From contig JAUXUK010000047.1 in assembly GCA_030680805.1 (NCBI GenBank), forward strand, positions 1 through 64,000: a DNA stretch of 64,000 nucleotides. Reading direction: 5' to 3'. Both the position numbers and the translations under genes were made by a program. This DNA is from Sulfuritalea sp. (GTDB lineage Bacteria > Pseudomonadota > Gammaproteobacteria > Burkholderiales > Rhodocyclaceae). A model generated the notes under the pieces. It was not told where the DNA came from, did not search any database, and worked only from the letters and a program-made list of their open reading frames with translations. Below are positions 27,567-35,677 of the stretch, piece after piece (the stretch's first letter is position 1; every line of letters begins with the position of its first letter).

Positions 27567-28407
27567 GGCGCCACACCACGCGTCAGGGGATCAGGCGGCC
27601 GGCTTGCGCCGTCTGTTTGGCGCACGCGCACCTCAGGTGATCGCGTTTGTTTCCGGTCGGGACGCCTGCGGGCGGACGACCTTGCTGGTCCAGACCGCCG
27701 CGGCGCTGGCGCAAGCCGGGCACGGGGTGGTGATCATCGACGAGAACCCCGGACCCAACAATGTGCTGGCGGCCTTTGGCATGACGTCGCGCTATGACCT
27801 GATGGACGTGGTCCAGAATGGCCGTTCGACACAGCAGGTCATGCGGCCGGCCGCGCCCCTGGTGAGGGCGGTTGCGGCGTCGCGTTTTGCCAATGAACTG
27901 ATTCATGTGGATCCCGTTAGCGCAGGCTACCTGAACGCAGGTCTGCGGGAGATTCAACAAGGCGCTTCCTTCGTCATGATCGATTGCGCGTCACGCCGTG
28001 GCGGCCACATTTCTCCGCTGGCGCTCGCGGCCCGCCATATTGCGGTGGTGGTGGCGGCGCAAGGTTCCGCAATCACCCATGCCTATGCGCTGATCAAGCG
28101 GCTGGCGCGCGAATGCGGGCGCGAATCCTTCCAGGTGGTGATCACACGCGCACGATCGGAGGAGGAGGCGCAGGCCATATTCGATAACTTGCGACGCACC
28201 GCACGCGAGCATCTCGGGGTTCGGCTCGACTATCTTGGCGGCTCGCGCGTGCCGGTGACCGACCATCTGGCGGATGCACTGCAAAGCCGCCTGCCGCTTG
28301 GTGCGAGCGATGTGGACGTCGGCGGATTTCTTCCATTCGACGTGCGCCCGGCACCGCGTCGCGGCGTGTCGGGACATGCGGCGAAGCATCTGGAATCGGT
28401 GTTATAG
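27559..28407 (+). CDS. flhG: MinD-type ATPase FlhG (FleN) with deviant P-loop
   Basis: A protein of 282 residues. The N-terminal GDQAAGLRRLFG matches the FlhF-activating DQAxxLR motif. The deviant Walker A loop reads SGRDACGRTTLL: both lysines of the usual SGKGGVGKT are Arg here. The Walker B-like VIIDENPG and a VMIDCASRRGGH motif follow. FlhG limits flagellar number and restrains the master regulator. The start TTG 27559 has GGAG six bases upstream and overlaps the flhF end by eight bases; the ORF-track start at 27400 lies in flhF. Whether it hydrolyses ATP normally is open. Confidence 0.88.
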   Translation: MLEAPHHASGDQAAGLRRLFGARAPQVIAFVSGRDACGRTTLLVQTAAALAQAGHGVVIIDENPGPNNVLAAFGMTSRYDLMDVVQNGRSTQQVMRPAAPLVRAVAASRFANELIHVDPVSAGYLNAGLREIQQGASFVMIDCASRRGGHISPLALAARHIAVVVAAQGSAITHAYALIKRLARECGRESFQVVITRARSEEEAQAIFDNLRRTAREHLGVRLDYLGGSRVPVTDHLADALQSRLPLGASDVDVGGFLPFDVRPAPRRGVSGHAAKHLESVL

Positions 28408-28441
28408 TCATTCCGTCTCGATGGCCTGATCGACTGGATCG

Positions 28442-29209
28442 ATGTACACCGCACAGGGCGTGCTCGCCAAAGAGCAGCTCGTTTCCAAGTATGTTCCCTT
28501 CGTCAAGCGGATCGCCTTTCACATGATGGCGAAGCTGCCGGCGAGTGTCGAAGTCGACGATCTGGTTCAAAACGGGATGATCGGCCTGCTTGATGCGATG
28601 GGCCGCTACGAGGAAGGCCTTGGCGCCCAGTTCGAGACCTACGCCGCACAGCGGATACGCGGCGCCATGCTTGACGGCCTGCGCGACAATGACTGGCTGC
28701 CACGTGGCGCGCGCCGCGAGATGCGACGCGTCGAGGCGGCAATCCACAAACTGGAGCACGAAAACGGGCGCCAGCCTTCGGAAAGCGAACTGGCGGCGGC
28801 TCTGGATCTGAATCTGGCCGATTACCAGAAGCTGCTGCTTGAGGCGCGGGGCCACCAGCTGGTGTATCTGGAGGATCTGGGCGAAGGCCAGGACAGCGAT
28901 TTCCTTGAGCGCCACGGCGCAATCCCGGGGCTTGATCCATTGGCCTTGCTTGAGGAAGCGGGTACCCGCCAGGCGTTGACGAGTGCCATCGAAACCTTGC
29001 CGGAACGCGAAAAAATGATGATGGCACTGTATTATGAGCAGGATCTGAATCTACGGGAGATCGGTGAAGTGCTGGGGGTGACTGAATCGCGGGTATGCCA
29101 GTTGCACAGCCAGGCCATCGCCCGTTTGCGGGCTGCAGTGGTTGGCGAAGGCAAGCCCGTGAGCAAGAGCCGTCGCGGGGCCAAGCCGCCCCCCGCAACC
29201 AGGACCTGA
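28442..29209 (+). CDS. fliA: Flagellar sigma factor FliA (sigma-28)
   Basis: A sigma factor of 255 residues. Region 2 is YVPFVKRIAFHMMAKLPASVEVDDLVQNGMIGLLDA with FETYAAQRIRGAMLDGLRDNDW, region 4 LREIGEVLGVTESRVCQLHSQAIARLR. It directs late flagellar genes and is held by FlgM, which is encoded at 31.3 kb. It is the fifth gene of the flhB-flhA-flhF-flhG-fliA run; no separate promoter is convincing in the 34 bases before it. The lysine/arginine-rich tail of about 20 residues is an extension. Confidence 0.96.
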   Translation: MYTAQGVLAKEQLVSKYVPFVKRIAFHMMAKLPASVEVDDLVQNGMIGLLDAMGRYEEGLGAQFETYAAQRIRGAMLDGLRDNDWLPRGARREMRRVEAAIHKLEHENGRQPSESELAAALDLNLADYQKLLLEARGHQLVYLEDLGEGQDSDFLERHGAIPGLDPLALLEEAGTRQALTSAIETLPEREKMMMALYYEQDLNLREIGEVLGVTESRVCQLHSQAIARLRAAVVGEGKPVSKSRRGAKPPPATRT

Positions 29210-29214
29210 CCACT

Positions 29215-29955
29215 ATGGACAAGATCAGTATTGTCGGCCTCGGGCTCGGACTTGCCACAATTCTGGTTGGCCAGGTGCTGGAGGGCGGGCATGTCTCGTC
29301 ATTGATTCAGCCCACCGCGATGTTGATCGTGTTTGGCGGTACCCTGGGGGCGGTCATGCTGCAAAGCCCGATGCCCGTGTTCCTGGCAGGAATGCGGATG
29401 GGCGTTTGGGTGTTTTTCCCGCCCGCCATTGACCCGCAGAAGCTGATCAGCGACATTGGCCACTGGAGCCAGGTGGCGCGCAAGGAGGGCCTGCTGGCTC
29501 TCGAAGAGCAGATCCCTTCCGTCCCCGATCCATTTGCGCGGAAAGGATTGCAACTTCTGGTCGATGGCGCCGAGCCGGATCGCTTGCGTCAAGTCCTCGA
29601 CGTTGAAATCGGCGCCTATGAAGCCAAGCTGAAACTGGCTTCGAAGATATGGGAGTCTGCCGGGGGCTATTCGCCGACCATAGGAATCATCGGCGCGGTC
29701 ATGGGCCTGATCCATGTGATGGAAAACCTGGCCGATCCGGCGAAACTGGGCAGTGGAATCGCGGTGGCTTTTGTCGCAACGATCTATGGGGTCGGCGCCG
29801 CCAACCTGGTTTTTCTCCCGATCGCCAAGAAACTCATGGCCATCATTTCGATTCTGGTCATTCAGCGCGAGATGCTGGTCGATGGCCTGGTGGGAATCGC
29901 CAATGGCGACAATCCGCGGATTGTGGAAAGTCGCCTGCAAGGATACCTGGCCTGA
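29215..29955 (+). CDS. motC: Flagellar stator protein, MotA/MotC type
   Basis: A protein of 246 residues with four membrane segments. The conserved GGYSPTIGIIGAVMGLIHVMENL and VAFVATIYGVGAANLVFLPIAKKL segments identify a MotA/PomA-like stator ring. Position after fliA and pairing with motD match the motC-motD arrangement of Pseudomonas. ATG 29215 lies five bases after the fliA stop; the ORF-track start at 29095 lies in fliA. It is the second stator set because a motB fragment is present at the start of the window. Confidence 0.93.
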   Translation: MDKISIVGLGLGLATILVGQVLEGGHVSSLIQPTAMLIVFGGTLGAVMLQSPMPVFLAGMRMGVWVFFPPAIDPQKLISDIGHWSQVARKEGLLALEEQIPSVPDPFARKGLQLLVDGAEPDRLRQVLDVEIGAYEAKLKLASKIWESAGGYSPTIGIIGAVMGLIHVMENLADPAKLGSGIAVAFVATIYGVGAANLVFLPIAKKLMAIISILVIQREMLVDGLVGIANGDNPRIVESRLQGYLA

Positions 29956-30749
29956 TGGCGGGCTATCGTCGCCGTCGTCGGCGCGAGGCCGATGATCACG
30001 AGAACCACGAACGCTGGCTGGTGTCATACGCCGATTTCATCACGCTGTTGTTCGCCTTCTTTGTCGTGATGTATGCCCTGTCATCGATCAATGAGGGCAA
30101 GTATCGGATCATGTCGGATTCGATCAGCTCCGCGTTCCGCAGCGTTCCCGGTGGGGCCGGTCAGATAGCGGTCAATACCAGCATCAATTCGCCGATGTCG
30201 ATCGCCATTCCGACCAAGCGCCTTCCGCCTAACGTCAAGACCGATGCGGCGCAGACCGTGAAGAGGGAAAACCTGCGGAAGATGGCCAAGGAGCTCAACA
30301 AGGCCCTGGCCCCCTTGGTCGAGGAAGGCAAGGTCAAAGTCACGGAAGGGGCACTCGGCATCACGGTCGATATCAATGCCAGCGTGCTCTTTGCACCGGG
30401 TGACGCCCGCCTCGATCTGGCTGCCGTCAGGGCCCTGGCTGCGGTTGCACAGATTCTGGTGCCGACCGATTTTCCGGTGATTGTCGAAGGTCACACCGAC
30501 AACACGCCGATCAATACGCCGCAGTTTCCATCCAACTGGGAACTCTCCGGAATGCGCGCATCGAGCGTGGTGCGCTTGTTCATCGAGACGGGAGTGGACG
30601 GCCGCCGCCTCACCGCAACGGGTTATGCCGACCAGCGACCGCAAGCCGACAACGCCACCGCCGAAGGCCGGCAGCGCAACCGCCGGGTGGCAATCACGAT
30701 CGAGTCGCGGGCGCCCGACAATGCGGTGGAGGTGCCGATTTCGGAGTAA
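29955..30749 (+). CDS. motD: Flagellar stator protein, MotB/MotD type
   Basis: A protein of 264 residues. A basic N-terminus (GYRRRRRREADDHENHERW) precedes the single membrane helix SYADFITLLFAFFVVMYAL, in which the Asp is the expected proton-binding residue. The C-terminal OmpA-like domain has VEGHTDNTPINTPQFPSNWELSGMRAS and GRQRNRRVAITIES. The ATG overlaps the motC TGA (TGATG), so both are made together. The ORF-track start at 29649 is inside motC. It ends convergently with flgN, 36 bases away. Confidence 0.94.
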   Translation: MAGYRRRRRREADDHENHERWLVSYADFITLLFAFFVVMYALSSINEGKYRIMSDSISSAFRSVPGGAGQIAVNTSINSPMSIAIPTKRLPPNVKTDAAQTVKRENLRKMAKELNKALAPLVEEGKVKVTEGALGITVDINASVLFAPGDARLDLAAVRALAAVAQILVPTDFPVIVEGHTDNTPINTPQFPSNWELSGMRASSVVRLFIETGVDGRRLTATGYADQRPQADNATAEGRQRNRRVAITIESRAPDNAVEVPISE

Positions 30750-30785
30750 GGGCCGGCGGCAGGACCTTGCCAGCGCCGCCAGGAT

Positions 30786-31250
30786 TCAACCTGTGCCGAA
30801 AGATCGTTTTCCGGCAATCAGGCTGCGCGGCTGGCCGTCGGCGCCGTAGATCGATTCGGCGCCACCGGAGATCAATACCGACAGCGCCTCCTGATTCTGT
30901 TTCAAGAGCAGGTTGATCAGTCGGCCATTGGTTTCGTTTCCATCACGGGCTTGCGTGGCGAGTTCCAGCAGCTCGTGCCAGCGCCGTGTTTCAACACCAA
31001 GGTCAGGCCGGGCTGCCAGCCACGCTTCCATGCCTGGACGCCCCTTGGCGAAGCCGTCCCGCGTCAGCAGCGCATCGCGCCCCGCTTCAAGCTGGCTCAA
31101 TTGCCCCGCCAGTGATGACTTCTCGGTTGCGATATCGGGCAGGCGATCGGCTTGAGCTCCGGTGATGACTTTGCGTTCTTCCTCGAGCAGAGCACAGAAC
31201 CGTCTCACTTCGGAGAGTTCTCTGGCCAGCAACTCCGACAAGGATTCCAC
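30786..31250 (-). CDS. flgN: Flagellar export chaperone FlgN
   Basis: A helical protein of 154 residues. FlgN escorts the hook-filament junction proteins FlgK and FlgL to the export gate. The sequence is mostly heptad-like helix (SELLARELSEVRRFCALLEEERKVI, LATQARDGNETNGRLINLLLKQNQEAL), the latter typical of the family. It is the last gene of a minus-strand flgA-flgM-flgN run and is probably co-transcribed with flgM from the sigma-28 promoter. Confidence 0.88.
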   Translation of the reverse strand: MESLSELLARELSEVRRFCALLEEERKVITGAQADRLPDIATEKSSLAGQLSQLEAGRDALLTRDGFAKGRPGMEAWLAARPDLGVETRRWHELLELATQARDGNETNGRLINLLLKQNQEALSVLISGGAESIYGADGQPRSLIAGKRSFGTG

Positions 31251-31294
31251 AGAGAGGGGCGAACCTGCTGAAACTCAGAATGCCGTGTTGGCCG

Positions 31295-31603
31295 TCACGC
31301 GGGGCGACGATTCTGGTCGAGCATTTCCCGTACGCTGCTGATCAAGCCATCCGCGATTCGCTCGGAATTGACCTGGAAGCGGCCCTCGCTGATGGCCTGC
31401 CTGATCTCGGCAACTTTCTCTGCATTGAAAGCCGGTTCGGAACCGCCCACGGATTGCATGGCTACCGACACCACTGTCGCCGGCTGTCCGGCAGAGGGGC
31501 TTGCCGTAGCGGCATGTGCAGTAGCGGGCTTGGACCCAGCCGCGCGGGAACCCGCCGGGCTTTGTCCGGAGCCGATGGTCTTGGCAGTGTTGTCGATCTT
31601 CAT
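31295..31603 (-). CDS. flgM: Anti-sigma-28 factor FlgM
   Basis: A protein of 102 residues with a disordered, Ala/Ser-rich N-terminal half and the conserved C-terminal FliA-binding part (FNAEKVAEIRQAISEGRFQVNSERIADGLI). It inhibits FliA until exported through the completed hook. The start codon is preceded by GGAGG (read on the minus strand). A sigma-28 type promoter lies just upstream, as is usual for this feedback gene. flgN follows by 44 bases. Confidence 0.95.
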   Translation of the reverse strand: MKIDNTAKTIGSGQSPAGSRAAGSKPATAHAATASPSAGQPATVVSVAMQSVGGSEPAFNAEKVAEIRQAISEGRFQVNSERIADGLISSVREMLDQNRRPA

Positions 31604-31642
31604 GGGTGGAGGATTCCGTCGTATATGCAGCGTCTGCTAGCG

Positions 31643-31669
31643 TTTACGGCATATCTAGCAATAACTTGA
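31643..31669 (-). promoter_or_regulatory. Predicted sigma-28 (FliA) promoter of flgM
   Basis: Read on the minus strand: TCAAGTTA, exactly 11 bases, then GCCGTAAA, against the consensus TAAAGTTT-N11-GCCGATAA (6 of 8 in each half). The start would be near 31636, about 33 bases before the flgM ATG. It fits the known FliA-FlgM feedback circuit. Confidence 0.65.
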
Positions 31670-31712
31670 TGCAATTCCAGGTGATTCGGGTCGGCTGAAA
31701 TCGCCAATACAA

Positions 31713-32396
31713 TCAAAATCTTATCTCTATCGTTCCGTCGGCGCGGACGACTCCGCTCAGGATTTGACCGGAGTTTAGCCGCACCTGCGTGACTTGTCCA
31801 ACCACCGCGTTGGTGAGCGCTCGCCCCTCATTGGTGACTTGAAAACCGCTGCCGGTGCCGACGATCTTGACGCTCTGGCCCTGCTGCACGACGGTCGGTT
31901 GTCTGAGCATATCGGCTCGCAGCGGGCGACCGGCAGCGAGCGAAGCGATCGCGGCGCGCCCGATGGCCTGTTCCTTGTCCATCAGTACGCCGTTGGGCAG
32001 ATCGGAAAGCTCGCCGAGCTGGGCGCGAACATCGGCGTCGGTGAGCATTTGACCGGCGTTGATGGGGCGCGCGATAATCAGGTATTCCGCGACCACGCGA
32101 ATGTGCACCGGCACCCAAAGGCTCCAGCTTCCACCGCGACAGCGCACGGCGACTTGGGTCTTGCCCCACGGGCGCGCGCCGCTTCCCATTGACACATCAA
32201 AGCCCTCGCAGCTACCCGCCAGCCTTTCTGCATCGATGGTTCCGATACTGTAGCTGGCTTTCCCGGGCAGGCCCTTGATCTGGACGCGCAAGAACTCGTC
32301 AACCGCTCCGCGGATTGCGACGGAATCGGCGGCAAGAGCGGGCCGGTTGGGAGCCATCAGCAGCAAGACGGTCAGGAATCCAAGAAGTTTTTGCAT
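31713..32396 (-). CDS. flgA: Flagellar P-ring chaperone FlgA
   Basis: A periplasmic protein of 227 residues that helps FlgI form the P-ring. Signal peptide MQKLLGFLTVLLLMAPNRPALA, SAF-type C-terminal domain (ARPINAGQMLTDADVRAQ, LRADMLRQPTVVQQGQSVKI, GQVTQVRLNSGQILSGVV). The start at 32396 is preferred to the ORF-track start at 32435 because it places the signal peptide at the N-terminus. It is divergent from flgB across a 407-base region with a repeat and a regulatory box. No clear promoter of its own was found. Confidence 0.94.
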   Translation of the reverse strand: MQKLLGFLTVLLLMAPNRPALAADSVAIRGAVDEFLRVQIKGLPGKASYSIGTIDAERLAGSCEGFDVSMGSGARPWGKTQVAVRCRGGSWSLWVPVHIRVVAEYLIIARPINAGQMLTDADVRAQLGELSDLPNGVLMDKEQAIGRAAIASLAAGRPLRADMLRQPTVVQQGQSVKIVGTGSGFQVTNEGRALTNAVVGQVTQVRLNSGQILSGVVRADGTIEIRF

Positions 32397-32529
32397 AGTC
32401 GTGCATTCAATCACGAATCGATTGCGCGCATGCACTCAGCAGCATCCCGGTACCCCCTCAATTCTCAACCTGATTAACGTAAAGTCAGCCACTCTCAAAG
32501 GAACGCCACTTCTTTGACCCCTCCGGTTC

Positions 32530-32605
32530 GTCATTCCGGGCTTGACCCGGAATCCAGGAGGGTTTTCGACCGCCCGCTCTGGATTCCGGCGTGCGCCGGA
32601 ATGAC
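32530..32605. repeat. REP/MITE-like inverted repeat in the flgA-flgB gap (copy 1)
   Basis: A unit opens GTCATTCCGGG, contains CCCGGAATCCAG, and closes CTGGATTCCGG then CGCCGGAATGAC; its ends are inverted copies, so the whole can fold into a long hairpin. A second member lies at 37800-37866. Such GTCATTCC...GGAATGAC elements are common non-autonomous repeats in proteobacteria. The rest of the 407-base gap (32397-32803) holds the palindromic box and sigma-54 element listed separately and no gene. Confidence 0.85.
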
Positions 32606-32658
32606 AAGCTGACGTTCGTTGCTAATCAGGATTCTCAACGTGCCTGTTTGCAGGTTGG

Positions 32659-32673
32659 CGGCAAGTTTTGCCG
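32659..32673. promoter_or_regulatory. Palindromic box CGGCAA-GTT-TTGCCG upstream of flgB
   Basis: Perfect 6+6 inverted repeat with spacer GTT, identical to the box before flgK. It lies about 75 bases before the predicted flgB sigma-54 element, a normal distance for an upstream enhancer site. It could also serve flgA, which diverges. Confidence 0.65.
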
Positions 32674-32747
32674 AGTGCCAACCGCGGCTTGCCGCCTGTA
32701 ACGATCGCAAGCGCCGATTTGCTTGCTGCTGGCTGCGGAAACGGCCA

Positions 32748-32763
32748 TGGCACGGATGATGCA
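32748..32763 (+). promoter_or_regulatory. Predicted sigma-54 promoter of flgB
   Basis: TGGCACGGATGATGCA has GG-N10-GC spacing with a perfect -24 half (TGGCACG) and ATGC at -12 instead of TTGC. The start would be near 32774, 30 bases before the flgB GTG. It would drive flgBCDEF and the genes after. Confidence 0.75.
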
Positions 32764-32803
32764 TTGCTCACCGTACTCGAACCAACGATGCCCATCCAAT
32801 ACC

Positions 32804-33211
32804 GTGACAGACAGAATCGACGCCCTTCTCCAAGTCAAGCGCAGTGCCCTGAACCTGCGGGCCTATCGTCAGGAGCTGCTCGCTTCGAATATCGCCAACG
32901 CGGACACACCGAATTACAAGGCGCGGGACATTGATTTCAAAGGGGCTCTCGAAAGCGCGCTCTCGGGTCGTACCGAAGGAAGCCTGACTTTGGCCAGAAC
33001 TTCCTCGCGCCATCTGGGCAGTGAGATCAATCAGCCGTCTGGCGCTACCGCCAAGTACCGCACCGAGTTTCAGCCGAACGTGGATGGCAACACGGTGAAT
33101 ATGGATGTCGAACGCGCCGCGTTTGCCGAGAACGCAGTACAGATGGAAGCAATGCTGACCTTCATCCGCGGCAATTTGAACACCCTGCAGACCGCAATGC
33201 AGAGCCAGTAA
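32804..33211 (+). CDS. flgB: Flagellar proximal rod protein FlgB
   Basis: A rod protein of 135 residues: [44 protein letters not shown] at the start and [23 protein letters not shown] at the end, both typical. The start is taken as GTG 32804 by alignment to the family, not the ORF-track start at 32723, which would include leader sequence before the predicted sigma-54 start site. No clear ribosome site precedes it. flgC follows after 11 bases. Confidence 0.93.
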   Translation: MTDRIDALLQVKRSALNLRAYRQELLASNIANADTPNYKARDIDFKGALESALSGRTEGSLTLARTSSRHLGSEINQPSGATAKYRTEFQPNVDGNTVNMDVERAAFAENAVQMEAMLTFIRGNLNTLQTAMQSQ

Positions 33212-33222
33212 GCGGAGAAATC

Positions 33223-33624
33223 ATGAGCCTGTTCAACATCTTTTCAATTGCGGGATCTGCGCTTACGGCGCAGTCGGCCCGTCTCAACGCGGTTGCCAGC
33301 AATTTGGCCAACGCGGACAGCGTGGTGGGTGCCGACGGCCAGCCTTACCGGGCCAAGCAGGTGATGTTCAAGGCAACGGCCGTGGAAGGTGGCGGCATCG
33401 GCGTGCGCGTCACCCAAGTGGTCGAAAGTGCGGCGCCGCTGCGCATGATGTACGAGCCGGCGAACCCGGCAGCAAACGAGCAGGGTTACGTCGCCATGCC
33501 GAACGTCAATGTGGTCGACGAGATGGTCAACATGATCTCTGCGTCGCGGTCATACCAGAACAATGTCGAGGTAATGAACACCGCCAAGTCGTTGATGCAG
33601 AAGACGCTGGCGATCGGGCAGTAG
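33223..33624 (+). CDS. flgC: Flagellar proximal rod protein FlgC
   Basis: A rod protein of 133 residues. N-terminal [28 protein letters not shown] and C-terminal [32 protein letters not shown] match the rod/hook family signature. It forms the proximal rod with FlgB and FlgF. AGCGGAGAAATC precedes ATG 33223. It is 11 bases after flgB and 20 bases before flgD. Confidence 0.96.
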   Translation: MSLFNIFSIAGSALTAQSARLNAVASNLANADSVVGADGQPYRAKQVMFKATAVEGGGIGVRVTQVVESAAPLRMMYEPANPAANEQGYVAMPNVNVVDEMVNMISASRSYQNNVEVMNTAKSLMQKTLAIGQ

Positions 33625-33644
33625 GCTCTTGAAAGGAACATGAA

Positions 33645-34328
33645 ATGACAACTGGCGCTACTTCCGGCATCGCGGGGAATACCCAATCGTTGATCGACTC
33701 GGTCAATGGCACGGTGAACACCAAGGCCAAGAGCACGACGGCCGATACGCAAGACCGGTTTCTGAAGCTCCTGACCACGCAATTGAAGAACCAGGATCCA
33801 CTGAATCCGATGGACAACGCACAACTGACCTCGCAACTGGCGCAGATCAGCACCGTCGATGGCATCGAGAGGCTCAACGCCACGCTGCAAAAGCTGGTGT
33901 CGAGCTCGGTTGATGCGGAGGCCGTGCAGGCGGCGGGCTTGGTGGGACATCAGGTGATGGTCGCCGGCAGCGGACTCACGCTGACCGATGCCGGCGCGGC
34001 GGGTGGCGTGGAACTCGCGGCTGCAGCGGATCAGGTGACTCTGACCATCAAGGACACCAACGGCCTGACCATCAGGACCATCGAACTGGGCAATCTGAAC
34101 GCGGGAATGCATAACTTCGGATGGGATGGCAAGGCCGACTCGGGTGCGCAAGCCGTGAATGGCGCCTACAGCGTATCGGTGGCGGCCAAACGCGGAAGCG
34201 AAACGGTTCAGGCATCGTCGCTACAGCTTGCCGGAGTGCTGAGCGTCAATCGCAGCAGCCAGGGCGTGACGCTCGATCTCGGGCAACTCGGATTGGCAAA
34301 AATGAGCGACATCAAACAAATTTTCTGA
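33645..34328 (+). CDS. flgD: Hook scaffolding (cap) protein FlgD
   Basis: A hook-cap protein of 227 residues. The N-terminal segment DTQDRFLKLLTTQLKNQDPLNPMDNAQLTSQLAQISTVDGIERLN is the conserved FlgD signature; the C-terminal part holds the Tudor-like and FnIII-like domains (GLTIRTIELGNLNAGMHNFGWDGK). It caps the growing hook and is discarded later. AAAGGAAC precedes ATG 33645; flgE follows after 13 bases. Confidence 0.95.
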   Translation: MTTGATSGIAGNTQSLIDSVNGTVNTKAKSTTADTQDRFLKLLTTQLKNQDPLNPMDNAQLTSQLAQISTVDGIERLNATLQKLVSSSVDAEAVQAAGLVGHQVMVAGSGLTLTDAGAAGGVELAAAADQVTLTIKDTNGLTIRTIELGNLNAGMHNFGWDGKADSGAQAVNGAYSVSVAAKRGSETVQASSLQLAGVLSVNRSSQGVTLDLGQLGLAKMSDIKQIF

Positions 34329-34341
34329 GAAGGAGAACAGC

Positions 34342-35640
34342 ATGGGCTTTCAACAAGGTTTGAGTGGTCTTAACGCGTCTTCCAAGTCGCTCGACACCAT
34401 TGGCAACAATATTGCCAACTCGGGTACGGTTGGTTTCAAGAGCGGCTCGGCACAATTTGCCGACGTGTTCGCGGCCTCCTTGAGCGGTGCGGGCGCGGCG
34501 CCTGTCGGTATCGGTACCAAGGTCGCGGCCATCGTGCAGCAATTCAGCCAGGGCAATATCTCCTCGACCAACAACCCCCTCGATACGGCCATCAATGGCG
34601 GCGGCTTCTTCCAGATGGACGACGGCTCGGGCGGCACGGTGTACGGCCGCAACGGACAGTTCCAGCTCAACAAGGACGGCTATATCGTTAACGCCCAAGG
34701 CTTGCAGCTCAAGGGCGTCCCGGCGGCCAACGGCGTGATCGCCACCGGCGCCCCGGCGGTACCACTGCGTCTGTTCGATCCGACCCAAAGCCTGGCGGGC
34801 GCACCGCAGCGAACCGGATCCAGTGCGGCTGCGCTCGGGATTCAGGCCAACGTCAATCTCGATTCGCGCGTCGCCGTACCGTCCGTTGGGGTATTCAACT
34901 ACGCCAATCCGGCGTCCTACAACCAGTCAACGGCAGTCACCGTCTATGACAGCCTTGGCAATCCGCACACTTACTCGATGTATTTCGTCAAGGCCGCAGC
35001 GGCGAATACCTGGAGAGTCTATTCGACGCTCACCAACCCGGCCGGCGCCGTGCCGACGTTTACTGATCTCTCGGCGGCGGGCGCAACTTCTTTGGGAACC
35101 CTGACCTTCAACAGCTCGGGTGTCCTGACATCGCTCCCTCTCTCCGAGTCACTGACCGACGTTGAAATGGGGTTCACCGGTGCCGTCACCTCGCCGCAGG
35201 TAATCCCGGTGAATTTTTCGGGCTCCACGCAATTCGGCTCGGATTTCTCCGTAAACGCCTTGGCCCAGGACGGTTTCGCCGCAGGCACGCTGGCAGGCTT
35301 CAACATCGGCGACGACGGCGTTCTGCTGGGCCGCTACTCAAATGGACAGACCAAGGCGGTAGGCCAGATCGTGCTGGCGACTTTCCGCAATCCGCAGGGC
35401 TTGCAGCCTCTGGGCGACAACCGGTGGGCACCCTCCGCCGCCAGCGGTGATCCGCTTACCGGAGCACCGGGATCCTCGGGGCAGTACGGGGCATTGCAGA
35501 GTTCCGCGCTGGAAGACTCGAACGTGGACTTGACCGCCGAACTGGTTCAGATGATCACTCAGCAGCGCTCCTATCAGGCCAATGCACAGACCATCAAGAC
35601 CGTGGATAGCATTCTGCAGACCCTGGTCAACCTGCGGTAA
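34342..35640 (+). CDS. flgE: Flagellar hook protein FlgE
   Basis: A hook protein of 432 residues. It starts MGFQQGLSGLNASSKSLDTIGNNIANSGTVGFKSG and ends DLTAELVQMITQQRSYQANAQTIKTVDSILQTLVNLR, the standard rod/hook ends. The middle has the FlgE D2 region (DSRVAVP, TVYDSLGNPHTYSMYF). It lies in the usual place, directly after flgD (GAAGGAG ribosome site). A diverged paralogue of similar length is encoded at 36.5 kb between flgF and flgG, so two hook-type subunits may be made. Confidence 0.95.
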   Translation: MGFQQGLSGLNASSKSLDTIGNNIANSGTVGFKSGSAQFADVFAASLSGAGAAPVGIGTKVAAIVQQFSQGNISSTNNPLDTAINGGGFFQMDDGSGGTVYGRNGQFQLNKDGYIVNAQGLQLKGVPAANGVIATGAPAVPLRLFDPTQSLAGAPQRTGSSAAALGIQANVNLDSRVAVPSVGVFNYANPASYNQSTAVTVYDSLGNPHTYSMYFVKAAAANTWRVYSTLTNPAGAVPTFTDLSAAGATSLGTLTFNSSGVLTSLPLSESLTDVEMGFTGAVTSPQVIPVNFSGSTQFGSDFSVNALAQDGFAAGTLAGFNIGDDGVLLGRYSNGQTKAVGQIVLATFRNPQGLQPLGDNRWAPSAASGDPLTGAPGSSGQYGALQSSALEDSNVDLTAELVQMITQQRSYQANAQTIKTVDSILQTLVNLR

Positions 35641-35664
35641 AAGTCGGCGCTGACGACACGGCGA
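35639..35664 (+). repeat. Short dispersed repeat A, flgE-flgF gap
   Basis: The 26-base unit (AAAAGTCGGCGCTGACGAC...) overlaps the flgE stop codon and fills most of the 37-base gap to flgF. It differs by two bases from the unit at 61701-61726 and by few from those inside cheB and fleR. Confidence 0.75.
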
Positions 35665-35677
35665 TTCGGATAACGAC

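Noticed and set aside
30750-30785. GGCGGC...GCCGCC stem between motD and flgN as intrinsic terminator
   Set aside because: No T-run on either side; may be a weak bidirectional structure but not supported.
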